From positions 104,774-168,773 of the forward strand of contig NZ_JACIDH010000006.1 of the NCBI RefSeq assembly GCF_014196255.1: DNA of 64,000 nt, given 5' to 3'. The position numbers were made by a program, and so were the translations under genes. The DNA is from Sphingomonas pseudosanguinis (GTDB lineage: Bacteria; Pseudomonadota; Alphaproteobacteria; Sphingomonadales; Sphingomonadaceae). The first letter of the stretch is position 1. Every line of letters begins with the position of its first letter. Under the pieces are notes generated by a model. It saw nothing but the letters and a program-made list of their open reading frames with translations, did no database searches and was not told where the DNA came from. Below are positions 7,672 through 18,224 of the stretch, piece after piece.

Positions 7672-8484
7672 ATGACCAAGCCCTATGCAGAGGTGATCGG
7701 CGACCCGATCAGCCATTCCAAATCGCCGCTCATCCACAATTTCTGGGCCGAGGCGCTGGGCCTCGACGTCGAATATCGCGCGGTCCACGTCACGCCCGAA
7801 GGGCTGGCCGCCTATTTTGCCGAGCGCAAGGCCGATCCCGACTGGCGCGGCTGCAACATCACCGTGCCGCACAAGGTAGAGGCGTTGGCGCATGTCGAGG
7901 ATCGTGGCGATGTCCGCACCACGATCGGCGCGATCAACACCGTGATCCGCGCAGAGGACGGCGCGCTGGTCGGCACCAACACCGATGCGGCGGGATTCTA
8001 TGCACCGCTCAGCGAGCTCGATCTGGCGGGGCAGCCGGTGACGGTGATCGGGGCAGGGGGCGCGGCGCGCGCGATCCTGTTCGCACTGTCGCGGATGGGC
8101 GTCGGCCCGGTGACCTTGTTCAACCGCAACGTGCTCAAGGGCGCGGCTTTGCTGTCGTCCTTCGGTCTGAAGGGACAGGCGCTGCCGATCGGCGCGGCGG
8201 TGCCGCCCTCGGCGCTGGTCGTCAACGCCACCAGCCTGGGGATGACCGGCCAGCCGCCGCTCGACCTCGACCTGTCGGCCTTGCCCGAGGACGCGGTGGT
8301 CTATGACATCGTCTATGCGCCGCTCGAAACCGGGTTGCTCGCGGCGGCGCGGGCGCGCGATCTCGACACGATCGACGGGCTGGAGATGCTGATCGGCCAG
8401 GCGGCGGTGGCGTTCGAGCTGTTCTTCGGTGCCGAACCGCCGCGCGACCGCGACGAGGACTTGCGGGCGCTGCTGCTCGGATGA
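7672..8484 (+). CDS. aroE: Shikimate dehydrogenase (NADP+)
   Basis: AroE reduces 3-dehydroshikimate to shikimate in aromatic amino acid synthesis. Length (270 residues) is typical. The substrate domain starts with EVIGDPISHSKSPLIHNFW; the catalytic lysine is in NITVPHKVEA and the paired aspartate in GTNTDAAGF. The Rossmann loop is VIGAGGAARAI near residue 125, and the end motif is GLEMLIGQAAVAFELFFG. The ATG at 7672 follows AGGAAA, and the stop overlaps the start of coaE by four bases. Confidence 0.95.
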   Translation: MTKPYAEVIGDPISHSKSPLIHNFWAEALGLDVEYRAVHVTPEGLAAYFAERKADPDWRGCNITVPHKVEALAHVEDRGDVRTTIGAINTVIRAEDGALVGTNTDAAGFYAPLSELDLAGQPVTVIGAGGAARAILFALSRMGVGPVTLFNRNVLKGAALLSSFGLKGQALPIGAAVPPSALVVNATSLGMTGQPPLDLDLSALPEDAVVYDIVYAPLETGLLAAARARDLDTIDGLEMLIGQAAVAFELFFGAEPPRDRDEDLRALLLG

Positions 8485-9074
8485 TCGTGCTGGGGCTGAC
8501 CGGCTCGATCGGGATGGGCAAGTCCACCGTCGCGCAGATGTTCCGCGACGAAGGCGTGCCGGTGTTCGATGCCGATGCCTGTGTCCATGCGCTGCAAGGC
8601 CCCGGCGGCGCCCTGGTCGCAGCGATCGAATCGGCCTTTCCCGGCACCACCGATTCGGACGGGGTGAATCGCGCTGCGTTGGGCCGGGCGGTGCTGGGTG
8701 ATGATTCGGCGATGCGGCGGCTGGAGGGAATCGTCCACCCGGCGGTCCAGGCCGCGCGCACCGCCTTCCTGCACGATCATGCCGATTCACCGCTGGTCGT
8801 CGTCGACGTGCCGCTGTTGTTCGAAACGGGTGGTGACGAATCTGTGGATAAGGTGTTGGTCGTATCGGCAGACGCCGCCATGCAGGAGGCGCGGGTGTTG
8901 GCAAGATCGGGCATGACGCCCGAGAAATTCGCCGCGATTCTCGCGCGTCAGCTGCCCGATGCGGAAAAGCGCGCGCGCGCCGATCATGTCATCGCGACCG
9001 ACATTCCGCTGGCCGAGACAAAGCGCGCGGTGCGGCGGCTGATCACTTGCATGCGGGACTCCGAAGGCCGATAG
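8481..9074 (+). CDS. coaE: Dephospho-CoA kinase
   Basis: CoaE catalyses the last step of CoA synthesis, phosphorylating the 3'-OH of dephospho-CoA. The 197-residue protein opens with LGLTGSIGMGKST (P-loop, about residues 4-16), followed by DADACVH and the lid/CoA domain with VVVDVPLLFETG. The start overlaps aroE (ATGA). Its coding sequence contains a perfect DnaA box at 8843-8851, noted separately. Confidence 0.95.
   Translation: MIVLGLTGSIGMGKSTVAQMFRDEGVPVFDADACVHALQGPGGALVAAIESAFPGTTDSDGVNRAALGRAVLGDDSAMRRLEGIVHPAVQAARTAFLHDHADSPLVVVDVPLLFETGGDESVDKVLVVSADAAMQEARVLARSGMTPEKFAAILARQLPDAEKRARADHVIATDIPLAETKRAVRRLITCMRDSEGR
8843..8851 (-). promoter_or_regulatory. Perfect DnaA box inside coaE
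   Basis: TGTGGATAA on the plus strand, an exact consensus box within the coding sequence about 2.6 kb from the ppsR-side boxes. It may act as an accessory DnaA site or be coincidental. Confidence 0.45.
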
Positions 9075-9081
9075 TCGGTGG

Positions 9082-9780
9082 ATGAGAGAGATCGTTTTCG
9101 ACACCGAAACGACAGGGTTCAAATTTTCGGAAGGCGACCGGCTGGTCGAGATCGGTTGTGTCGAACTGGTCAACCGGGTCGAGACCGGGCGCACCTATCA
9201 CGCCTATTTCAATCCCGAACGGTCGATGCCCGCCGAGGCGCAGGCCGTCCACGGGCTGTCCGACGCGTTCCTGAAGGACAAGCCGGTCTTTGCGGCGGGC
9301 GTGGCCGAGTTTCTGGACTTTATCGGCGACGCGCCGCTGATCGCGCATAACGCGACCTTCGACTTCGGCTTCATCAATGGCGAGCTGGGCGCGCTGGGCT
9401 TTCCGCCTGTCTGCGAAAAGACCCGGATGGTCGATACGCTGGCGATCGCGCGGCAGAAGCATCCCGGCGCCAAGCATACCCTCGACGCGCTGTGCTCGCG
9501 CTATGGCATCGATCGGTCGCACCGCGTGCTGCACGGCGCGCTGCTCGATGCGCAGCTGCTGGCGCAGGTCTATGTCGAGCTGATGGGCGGGCGGCAGATC
9601 GGCCTGGGTCTGCTTGCGGACGATGCGGGGCAGGGGACCGCGATGATCACCGTCACCCGCACCCCCGCCATCGTGCGCCCGCCCCGTGTTTTCCGCCCCA
9701 GCGACGCGGAACTTGCCGCGCATGCCGCGTTCTTAAAGGGGATCGCCGATCCGATTTGGGGGGCCGAGGCGTCCGGTTGA
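9082..9780 (+). CDS. dnaQ: DNA polymerase III epsilon subunit (proofreading exonuclease)
   Basis: A 232-residue DEDDh 3'-5' exonuclease. Exo I is IVFDTETTGF (Asp7, Glu9), Exo II is HNATFDFGF and Exo III is HRVLHGALLDAQLLA, with the catalytic histidine and aspartate present. The stretch after residue 185 is typical of the polymerase-binding tail of epsilon. It begins seven bases after coaE, continuing the origin-side operon. In Caulobacter secB follows at this point; here hpf follows instead. Confidence 0.93.
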   Translation: MREIVFDTETTGFKFSEGDRLVEIGCVELVNRVETGRTYHAYFNPERSMPAEAQAVHGLSDAFLKDKPVFAAGVAEFLDFIGDAPLIAHNATFDFGFINGELGALGFPPVCEKTRMVDTLAIARQKHPGAKHTLDALCSRYGIDRSHRVLHGALLDAQLLAQVYVELMGGRQIGLGLLADDAGQGTAMITVTRTPAIVRPPRVFRPSDAELAAHAAFLKGIADPIWGAEASG

Positions 9781-9834
9781 CGCCACGGGACAGGCCAAAA
9801 GGACCGTCCCAGTCGAGTAGTTGAGGAGAAAGTG

Positions 9835-10425
9835 ATGGATATCCGGATTTCTGGTCATCAGGTCGAAACGGGCGACGCGCTGCGGACCCATGTGACGGAC
9901 CGGCTTCAGGGTATCGCCGAGAAATATTTCGCCCGTGCCATCTCGTCCGAGGTGACGTTCGGGACGGGTCCGCACGATGTCGGCTTCAAATGCGACATCG
10001 TGATGCATGTGACCCGCGGCCTTGTCCTGAAGGGGCGTCACGACGCGCAGGATGCGCATCTGTCCTTCGACGGTGCGGCCACCAAGATCGAAAAGCAGCT
10101 GCGCCGCTATTCCCGCCGCCTGAAGGACCGCAATGCCGGTCAGGCGATCGAACTGGCCGAGGCGGGGGCCTATGATGCGGGCTATACGCTGTTCGCCGAA
10201 CAGGTCGACGAAGACGAGGCGGGCGATGCACCCCTGATCATCGCCGAGACCCGTGTGGATATTCCCGATGCCAGCGTGTCCGACGCGGTGATGATGCTCG
10301 ATCTGCGCAATACCGCGGCCCTTTTGTTCAAGAATTCGGGCACCGGTTCGTACAACATGGTCTATCGCCGGGGCGACGGAACCATCGGTTGGGTTGAACC
10401 ACAACGGGGCGGCTCCGAAGGATAA
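9835..10425 (+). CDS. hpf: Ribosome hibernation-promoting factor, long form
   Basis: A 196-residue long-form HPF/RaiA-family protein. Residues 1-110 are the S30AE domain (DIRISGHQVETGDALRTHV) that binds the 30S decoding centre. The C-terminal domain (about 130-190, with VSDAVMMLDLRNTAALLFKN) mediates dimerisation of 70S ribosomes into 100S particles. GAGGAG at 9823-9828 points to the ATG at 9835; a GTG three bases earlier is possible. ptsN follows 68 bases downstream, an order common in proteobacteria near rpoN, though rpoN is not in the window. Confidence 0.92.
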   Translation: MDIRISGHQVETGDALRTHVTDRLQGIAEKYFARAISSEVTFGTGPHDVGFKCDIVMHVTRGLVLKGRHDAQDAHLSFDGAATKIEKQLRRYSRRLKDRNAGQAIELAEAGAYDAGYTLFAEQVDEDEAGDAPLIIAETRVDIPDASVSDAVMMLDLRNTAALLFKNSGTGSYNMVYRRGDGTIGWVEPQRGGSEG

Positions 10426-10439
10426 GCCCCTATCGTTCT

Positions 10440-10474
10440 CCCGCGCGGGCCGCTATTGGCGCGGCCTGCGCGGG
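10440..10474 (+). terminator. Strong hairpin between hpf and ptsN
   Basis: The outer stem 10440-10446/10468-10474 (CCCGCGC/GCGCGGG) and the inner stem (GGCCGC/GCGGCC, roughly 10448-10466) form one extended hairpin. There is no U-tract, so it may attenuate or stabilise the hpf transcript rather than terminate it. Confidence 0.45.
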
Positions 10475-10493
10475 GGCGCATCGGAAAACGAGC

Positions 10494-10961
10494 ATGAATG
10501 ATTTCAGCGACCTGTTGCGCCACGATACGGTGCTGGCCGGCGTTTCGGCGGCCAACAAGAAACTGCTGTTCCAGACCCTGGCGGCGGCGGCCGCCGGCCC
10601 GTCGGGGCAGGACGCCAAAGTCCTGACCGATGTGCTGGTCGAGCGCGAGAAGCTGGGCTCGACCGGTTTCGGCGGCGGTGTCGCCATCCCGCATGGCAAG
10701 GTCGACGGGCTGACGCAGATCGTCGGCGTCTTCGTGCGCCTGGCGCAGCCGATCGATTTCCAGGCGGTCGACGACATGCCGGTCGACCTGGTCTTCGCGA
10801 TGTTCTCGCCCGCCGATGCCGGCTCGGCGCATCTCAAAGCGCTGGCACGGGTGTCACGGCGGCTGCGCGACAAGGGCTTCGTCACCAAGCTGCGCGGGGC
10901 GGGATCGCCCGACGCGATCTGGGCGCTGCTGACCCAGGACGAGGCGCGTGACGCAGCCTGA
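10494..10961 (+). CDS. ptsN: PTS IIA-like nitrogen regulatory protein PtsN
   Basis: A 155-residue EIIA-Ntr protein of the fructose/mannitol IIA family, which relays phosphate from PtsP/NPr and regulates metabolism. The phosphorylated histidine is His67 in GVAIPHGKVDGL, and the family pattern FVRLAQPIDFQAVDDMPVD is intact. It lies downstream of hpf, as usual. Its end overlaps the start of the thioesterase gene by 14 bases, which suggests a shared transcript. Confidence 0.92.
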   Translation: MNDFSDLLRHDTVLAGVSAANKKLLFQTLAAAAAGPSGQDAKVLTDVLVEREKLGSTGFGGGVAIPHGKVDGLTQIVGVFVRLAQPIDFQAVDDMPVDLVFAMFSPADAGSAHLKALARVSRRLRDKGFVTKLRGAGSPDAIWALLTQDEARDAA

Positions 10962-11403
10962 GGGCGAGGCGGCGCATTTCCGGGCTCTTGAGACGCTCTA
11001 CGCCCAGGCGCCGATCAATCGTCTGTTCGACTCGACGCTGGACATTCCCGAACCCGGCATCGCGCGTATCCGGTTTCGGGTGGATGAGCGCCATTATCAC
11101 GCGGCGGGGGCGGCGCATGGCACGAGCTATTTCAAGATGCTCGACGATGCCGCCTTCTATGCCTGCAACAGCCTGGTCACCGATCGCTTCCTGCTGACCA
11201 CCCAGTTCAACCTGTTGCTGACCCGCCCGATGAAGGCTGGCGCTGTGGTGGCCGAGGGCCGCTGGGTCAGCGGACGGCGGCGGGTGTTCGTCGCCGATGC
11301 GCGGCTGATCGATGCCAGCGGCGAGGAGGTCGCGCGCGGCACCGGCACCTTCATGCGCTCGCAGATCGCGCTGGCGGGTCTGCCCGGCTATCGGACCGTC
11401 TGA
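10948..11403 (+). CDS. PaaI-family hotdog thioesterase
   Basis: A 151-residue hotdog-fold protein. The motif HAAGAAHGTSYFKMLDDAAFYA (residues 51-72) is the helix of PaaI-type acyl-CoA thioesterases, with the aspartate in MLDDAA at the usual catalytic position. LLTTQFNLLLTRPMKAG forms the central strand. The start is a GTG at 10948 inside the end of ptsN. The acyl-CoA substrate is unknown; a detoxifying or housekeeping thioesterase is the simplest reading. Confidence 0.82.
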   Translation: MTQPEGEAAHFRALETLYAQAPINRLFDSTLDIPEPGIARIRFRVDERHYHAAGAAHGTSYFKMLDDAAFYACNSLVTDRFLLTTQFNLLLTRPMKAGAVVAEGRWVSGRRRVFVADARLIDASGEEVARGTGTFMRSQIALAGLPGYRTV

Positions 11404-11407
11404 GCCG

Positions 11408-11734
11408 ATGGACGGCCGCCTGCCGAGCCATATGCTGGTGACCGCGCTGCTCCGCCGGATGAACGACGGCGGCGGCATGGGCATGGTGCTGGCCAAGGGC
11501 GATGCGCAGGCCGGCGGCATCCTGATGGTCATCATCGGTGCCGACCGGCGCGAGCGGGTGTTGGAGCGTGGCATCGGACCCGATGGCCGGACGGCGCTGA
11601 TTGATTCGACGCCTGCAAACGATGTCATCGGCTATTGGCGACGCCGTCGCGCGCGCGATCCCGATCTGTGGGTGATCGAACTGGACGGCGCTGCGGCGGA
11701 ACGCTTCGCCGCTGAAACGATCCTGCAACATTGA
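11408..11734 (+). CDS. DUF1491 family protein
   Basis: A 108-residue protein of unknown function, DUF1491, found mainly in alphaproteobacteria. The recognisable pattern is HMLVTALLRRMNDGGGMGMVL near the N-terminus, then a central strand ILMVIIGADRRERVLERG, and the end RARDPDLWVIELDGAAAERF. The ATG at 11408 is four bases after the thioesterase stop, so it is probably in the same operon. There is no signal peptide or transmembrane segment. I can give no function. Confidence 0.75.
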   Translation: MDGRLPSHMLVTALLRRMNDGGGMGMVLAKGDAQAGGILMVIIGADRRERVLERGIGPDGRTALIDSTPANDVIGYWRRRRARDPDLWVIELDGAAAERFAAETILQH

Positions 11735-11890
11735 CGAACGCGGCCGGATCGGCCACGAGCCCCCCATCTTAAGTTCGCGTTGTGCCGCGCTGGGTGCGAT
11801 CCGGTCGGTTACGCAGTCGGGGGGAAGCCCGGACGAGCGCCTTTGGGCAATGCTCGGGTCCGTGATCCAACCGCATGTCTGTTTGAGTGA

Positions 11891-12547
11891 ATGACCGTTT
11901 TCAAGCGAGTCGCGGCGTCTGCGGCCATGGCTCTTTCCCTGGCGGGTCTTCTCGCCACCAGCACGCCCAGCCTTGCGACCAACATCGCCGGCGCTGCTGC
12001 CACCACGCCAGTCAGTGCGATGACTGTTTCCGGGATCAACGCCGCCGAATTGGCGATGGTTCCCCAGAGCGCCCGGGCCACCATGTCCGCGCTTCCCGAT
12101 TTTTCCCAGGTTTCTGAAAGTGATGAGGACAGCGAATATGCGTCGCTGGCCGAAGCCGTCGCCGACCAGGACGACATCGCGTCGAGCGAAGAGCTCCGCT
12201 GTCTCGCTGGTGCGATCTATTTCGAATCCCAGGGTGAACCGCTCACCGGCCAGCTTGCCGTCGCGCAGGTGATCCTGAACCGCACCAAGTCGGGCCGCTT
12301 CCCGACCGGCGTGTGCGACGTCATCAAGCAGCGCGGCCAATTCAGCTTCGTGCGCCGCGGTGAAATTCCCTCGATCAGTCCGTCGCGCAGCGCCTATCGC
12401 ACCGCCGTCGCGGTCGCCAAGGTCGCGCTGGCCCAGGCCTGGGACGGTCCGGCCGGCAAGGCGCTGTTCTTCAACACGCCCGGCAACCGCCCCGGCGTGC
12501 GCGTCCAGAAGGTCGCGGCGATCGGCAACCACATCTTCTATCGCTGA
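11891..12547 (+). CDS. Cell wall hydrolase, SleB/Hydrolase_2 family
   Basis: A 218-residue secreted protein. Residues 1-30 form a signal peptide (FKRVAASAAMALSLAGLL, cleavage after SLA or nearby). A low-complexity linker rich in Ala, Thr and Ser follows to about residue 95. The C-terminal Hydrolase_2 domain starts at LRCLAGAIYFESQGEP, with the catalytic glutamate in YFESQGE, and continues with AVAQVILNRTKSGRFP. Such proteins cut peptidoglycan (SleB-like lytic transglycosylase). In non-sporulating alphaproteobacteria they are thought to act in wall remodelling. Confidence 0.85.
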   Translation: MTVFKRVAASAAMALSLAGLLATSTPSLATNIAGAAATTPVSAMTVSGINAAELAMVPQSARATMSALPDFSQVSESDEDSEYASLAEAVADQDDIASSEELRCLAGAIYFESQGEPLTGQLAVAQVILNRTKSGRFPTGVCDVIKQRGQFSFVRRGEIPSISPSRSAYRTAVAVAKVALAQAWDGPAGKALFFNTPGNRPGVRVQKVAAIGNHIFYR

Positions 12548-12557
12548 GACGAACGGT

Positions 12558-12572
12558 CCCGCTTGCGGCGGG
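12558..12572 (+). terminator. Terminator-like hairpin after the cell wall hydrolase
   Basis: CCCGC (12558-12562) pairs with GCGGG (12568-12572), followed by a modestly T-rich stretch at 12574-12586. The stem is short, so termination is likely but weak. Confidence 0.5.
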
Positions 12573-12583
12573 GCTTTGCCTTT

Positions 12584-12598
12584 GTTCGTCAAATGTTC
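12584..12598 (+). promoter_or_regulatory. LexA (SOS) box upstream of mmcB
   Basis: GTTC at 12584-12587 and GTTC at 12595-12598 are separated by exactly seven bases. GTTC-N7-GTTC is the direct-repeat LexA operator of alphaproteobacteria. It ends 12 bases before the mmcB start, where LexA would block transcription. Confidence 0.8.
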
Positions 12599-12610
12599 TA
12601 AGCGGGTGGC

Positions 12611-13099
12611 ATGTTGGACATGCCGCCCGCTTCGTGTGTCGAGGACCCCGGCTCACCGCTCTGCGCCGCCGATGTCGCGCGCGGGGTCACCCGGATGCTG
12701 CTCCGCCACGATCTGATCACCATTCCCGAGGTCCCGTTGGAGGGCGGCCGCCGCGCCGACCTGATGGCGCTGGACGCACGCGGCAATGTCGTGGTGGTCG
12801 AGATCAAGGTGTCGCGCGCCGACATGCTGGGCGACGGCAAATGGCCCGACTATCTGGCGCACTGCGACCGCTTCTATTGGGCGGTGCCGGCGGGGTTCGA
12901 CTGGACGCCGCTCGAAAGCGCGGCCTTCCTGCCGGAACGGACCGGGATCATCGTCGCCGACCGCTATGACGCCGCGATCGTGCGTGAGGCGCATAGCGTA
13001 CCGCTGCCGGCGCATGTGCGGAAGAAGGCGACGCTGAACTTCGCGCGCAGGGCCGGGCGGCGGATGATCGGGCTGGCCGATCCGGATGCGGGGATGTGA
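12611..13099 (+). CDS. mmcB: MmcB-family DNA repair protein
   Basis: A 162-residue MmcB-type protein, named in Caulobacter for the mitomycin C sensitivity of mutants and induced by the SOS response. The fold resembles PD-(D/E)XK nucleases: Asp50 in RRADLMAL and the ExK pair Glu64/Lys66 in VVVEIKVSRADM are all present. DGKWPDYLAHCDRFYWAVP is the family signature. A perfect alphaproteobacterial LexA box lies just upstream, so SOS control is supported by the sequence. It has its own transcription unit and is convergent with the GH30 gene. Confidence 0.88.
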   Translation: MLDMPPASCVEDPGSPLCAADVARGVTRMLLRHDLITIPEVPLEGGRRADLMALDARGNVVVVEIKVSRADMLGDGKWPDYLAHCDRFYWAVPAGFDWTPLESAAFLPERTGIIVADRYDAAIVREAHSVPLPAHVRKKATLNFARRAGRRMIGLADPDAGM

Positions 13100-13122
13100 C
13101 CGATTTGGGCCAGGGATTCCCT

Positions 13123-13212
13123 TGGCCTTCGACTTCGCTCAGGCTGAACGGGGGTTGGGGAAGGGGGGCTTGATACCCCCGTCCGTTCAGCCTGAGCGAA
13201 GTCGAAGGCCAC
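13123..13212. repeat. Palindromic repeat family A, inverted pair
   Basis: A forward copy (13123-13152) and an inverted copy (13181-13212) are separated by about 28 bases and can fold into one long hairpin. It sits between the stops of convergent mmcB and GH30 and could serve as a terminator in both directions. Confidence 0.75.
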
Positions 13213-13221
13213 GCCCCACCC

Positions 13222-14739
13222 TCACCGCGTCAGAACCAACGTCACGATCGACTTTGGCGGCGCGACATCCCCTGCGACGTCCACCGCCTGATGCCCCGCA
13301 TCGGTCACGATCATCCGCCGCCGCCAATTTCCCGGCACCGCGACCGACAGGGGCCGGGGTGACAGTCCCGGATTGACATGGACCAGCACCAGCCGCCGGC
13401 CATCGGCGGACAGCGCGCCGACGCTATCCATGTCATCCACCGGCACCAGCCGGTCGCCCGGGCGGATATAGCGGCTGAACTGCGCCATCGCCCAATATTT
13501 GCCCGTAATGTGGATCGCATGCGGCTTGTCCGCCGCGCCCTGCAGATCGGCCTTCACGATGCCCCAGTTGGACCCGGCCTGTCCGTTGCGGGCGCTCAGA
13601 TCCTCGATCGCCTGCCAGAAGACCCAGGCGGCCGGCTCCAGCCGCTTCAGATCGCCGACGACATGCTCGGCAAAGGCGAGTGGCGTCGCCATGCCGGTGA
13701 AATCCTCCGGGTCCTTGGACAGCGGCGTGTCGTTCTCGCTCATCCACAACCGGATGCCCGAGGCGCGGGCGATGTCGCGCACCGCCGTCTGGTGGACGGT
13801 GCCATAGCTGTGGACGTTGAGCTGCCCGATCACTTTGCGGGTCGAGGCGGGATAGGCGGCCCAGTCCTCGACGAACAGATGCGAGGCGGTTTCGTCCGGC
13901 GCCCCGACGACGGTGGCTAGGCCCCTGGCCTTCAGCGCGGCGGCGGTCGCGTCGATCATCTGCGCCTGGCGCGCGGGCGACCAGTGCGCGCCCTCCTGCG
14001 TATTGGCGGCGAACCAATAATCGGTGTTCGGCTCGTTGACCGGCGACAGGGTGCGGAAGGTGATGCGGTGCCGGCGCTGCAACTCGTCGGTCACGCGGAC
14101 GAGATAGTCGGCGAAGGCGCGCTCCTGACCAGGACGCAGATTGTCGTCAGTACCCTTTTCCGCACCCGACACGCGGCCGCTGATCGTCATGAACCAGGGC
14201 GGCGAATTGGAAAACGCCTCGAAGATCGGCTGCTTCACCCGCGCGGTGATCGCGTCGAGCCACCAGCGCTGATTGGCGTCCTGGCTCCAGTCCCAGTGCT
14301 GCGGATTGTCCGCCCGCCACCAGTCCTTGCCGGTCACCCCCGCCGGTTGCCGCCAGAAGCCCGGCACCGCGCGCCCGACCTTCATATAGGGCGGGGTGTC
14401 GGCCGCGTTGCCGCCGCCGATATTGTAGCGCGCGATCGTCCAGCCCAGGCCATCGGCGCCGTAGAACAGATCGGCCAGCCGCGTCCGCTCCGCCTCGGGC
14501 CAGCCGCCGGTGACATGCGCGAACCAGGCCAGCGCGGTGCCCCAGCCCTCGAACACCGTCGATGGCCGGTCGATCGCCGGCCGCAGCGTGACCGGCACCG
14601 GCCGGTCGGCGGGCAGGGGGGTGGCGGCTGTGAGGGGTGCCGTCTGCGCCATTGCTGATCCGCAGAGCATGAGCACCAGGATCGTGGCCAACGTACGTGC
14701 CGGCCGGCCCATGCCGCCGGAAATCCGATTGCGCCCCAT
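13222..14739 (-). CDS. GH30-family glycosidase, likely endo-beta-1,6-galactanase
   Basis: A 505-residue secreted glycoside hydrolase. A signal peptide (residues 1-32, ending GSAMAQ) is followed by a (beta/alpha)8 barrel and a C-terminal beta-sandwich. The opening FEGWGTALAWFAHVTGGW and the segment FEAFSNSPPWFMTISG resemble the GH30 subfamily that cuts beta-1,6-galactan. The acid/base Glu236 is in LSPVNEPNTDYW and the nucleophile Glu335 in LWMSENDTPL. The ATG at 14739 was chosen for its GGAG ribosome site. Divergent GH2, GH51 and GH43 genes suggest joint action on type II arabinogalactan. GH30 beta-glucosylceramidase-like activity is the main alternative. Confidence 0.8.
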   Translation of the reverse strand: MGRNRISGGMGRPARTLATILVLMLCGSAMAQTAPLTAATPLPADRPVPVTLRPAIDRPSTVFEGWGTALAWFAHVTGGWPEAERTRLADLFYGADGLGWTIARYNIGGGNAADTPPYMKVGRAVPGFWRQPAGVTGKDWWRADNPQHWDWSQDANQRWWLDAITARVKQPIFEAFSNSPPWFMTISGRVSGAEKGTDDNLRPGQERAFADYLVRVTDELQRRHRITFRTLSPVNEPNTDYWFAANTQEGAHWSPARQAQMIDATAAALKARGLATVVGAPDETASHLFVEDWAAYPASTRKVIGQLNVHSYGTVHQTAVRDIARASGIRLWMSENDTPLSKDPEDFTGMATPLAFAEHVVGDLKRLEPAAWVFWQAIEDLSARNGQAGSNWGIVKADLQGAADKPHAIHITGKYWAMAQFSRYIRPGDRLVPVDDMDSVGALSADGRRLVLVHVNPGLSPRPLSVAVPGNWRRRMIVTDAGHQAVDVAGDVAPPKSIVTLVLTR

Positions 14740-14788
14740 CGATCCTGCTCCCTGTCCAGGTCGCCGCGATGCGACCAAACGTCAGACT

Positions 14789-14816
14789 ATAATCGCAGCT
14801 CGGCTCGCGCCGTCAA
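14789..14816 (-). promoter_or_regulatory. Candidate sigma-70-type promoter for the GH30 gene
   Basis: On the minus strand TTGACG (14816-14811) and GATTAT (14794-14789) are spaced by 16 bases, about 50 bases upstream of the GH30 start. Confidence 0.45.
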
Positions 14817-14885
14817 TCCGCCGAAGACCTTAGCACGACCGCGCACGTCTTGGCGGCTTTCGGCCTCGGCCATCCCGATTAGCGC

Positions 14886-18168
<3,283 letters not shown>

Positions 18169-18224
18169 GGCTATTCTTTACTCGGACAATAAGCCATCAT
18201 GCCGCAACAGGCAGAGGAGAATCC

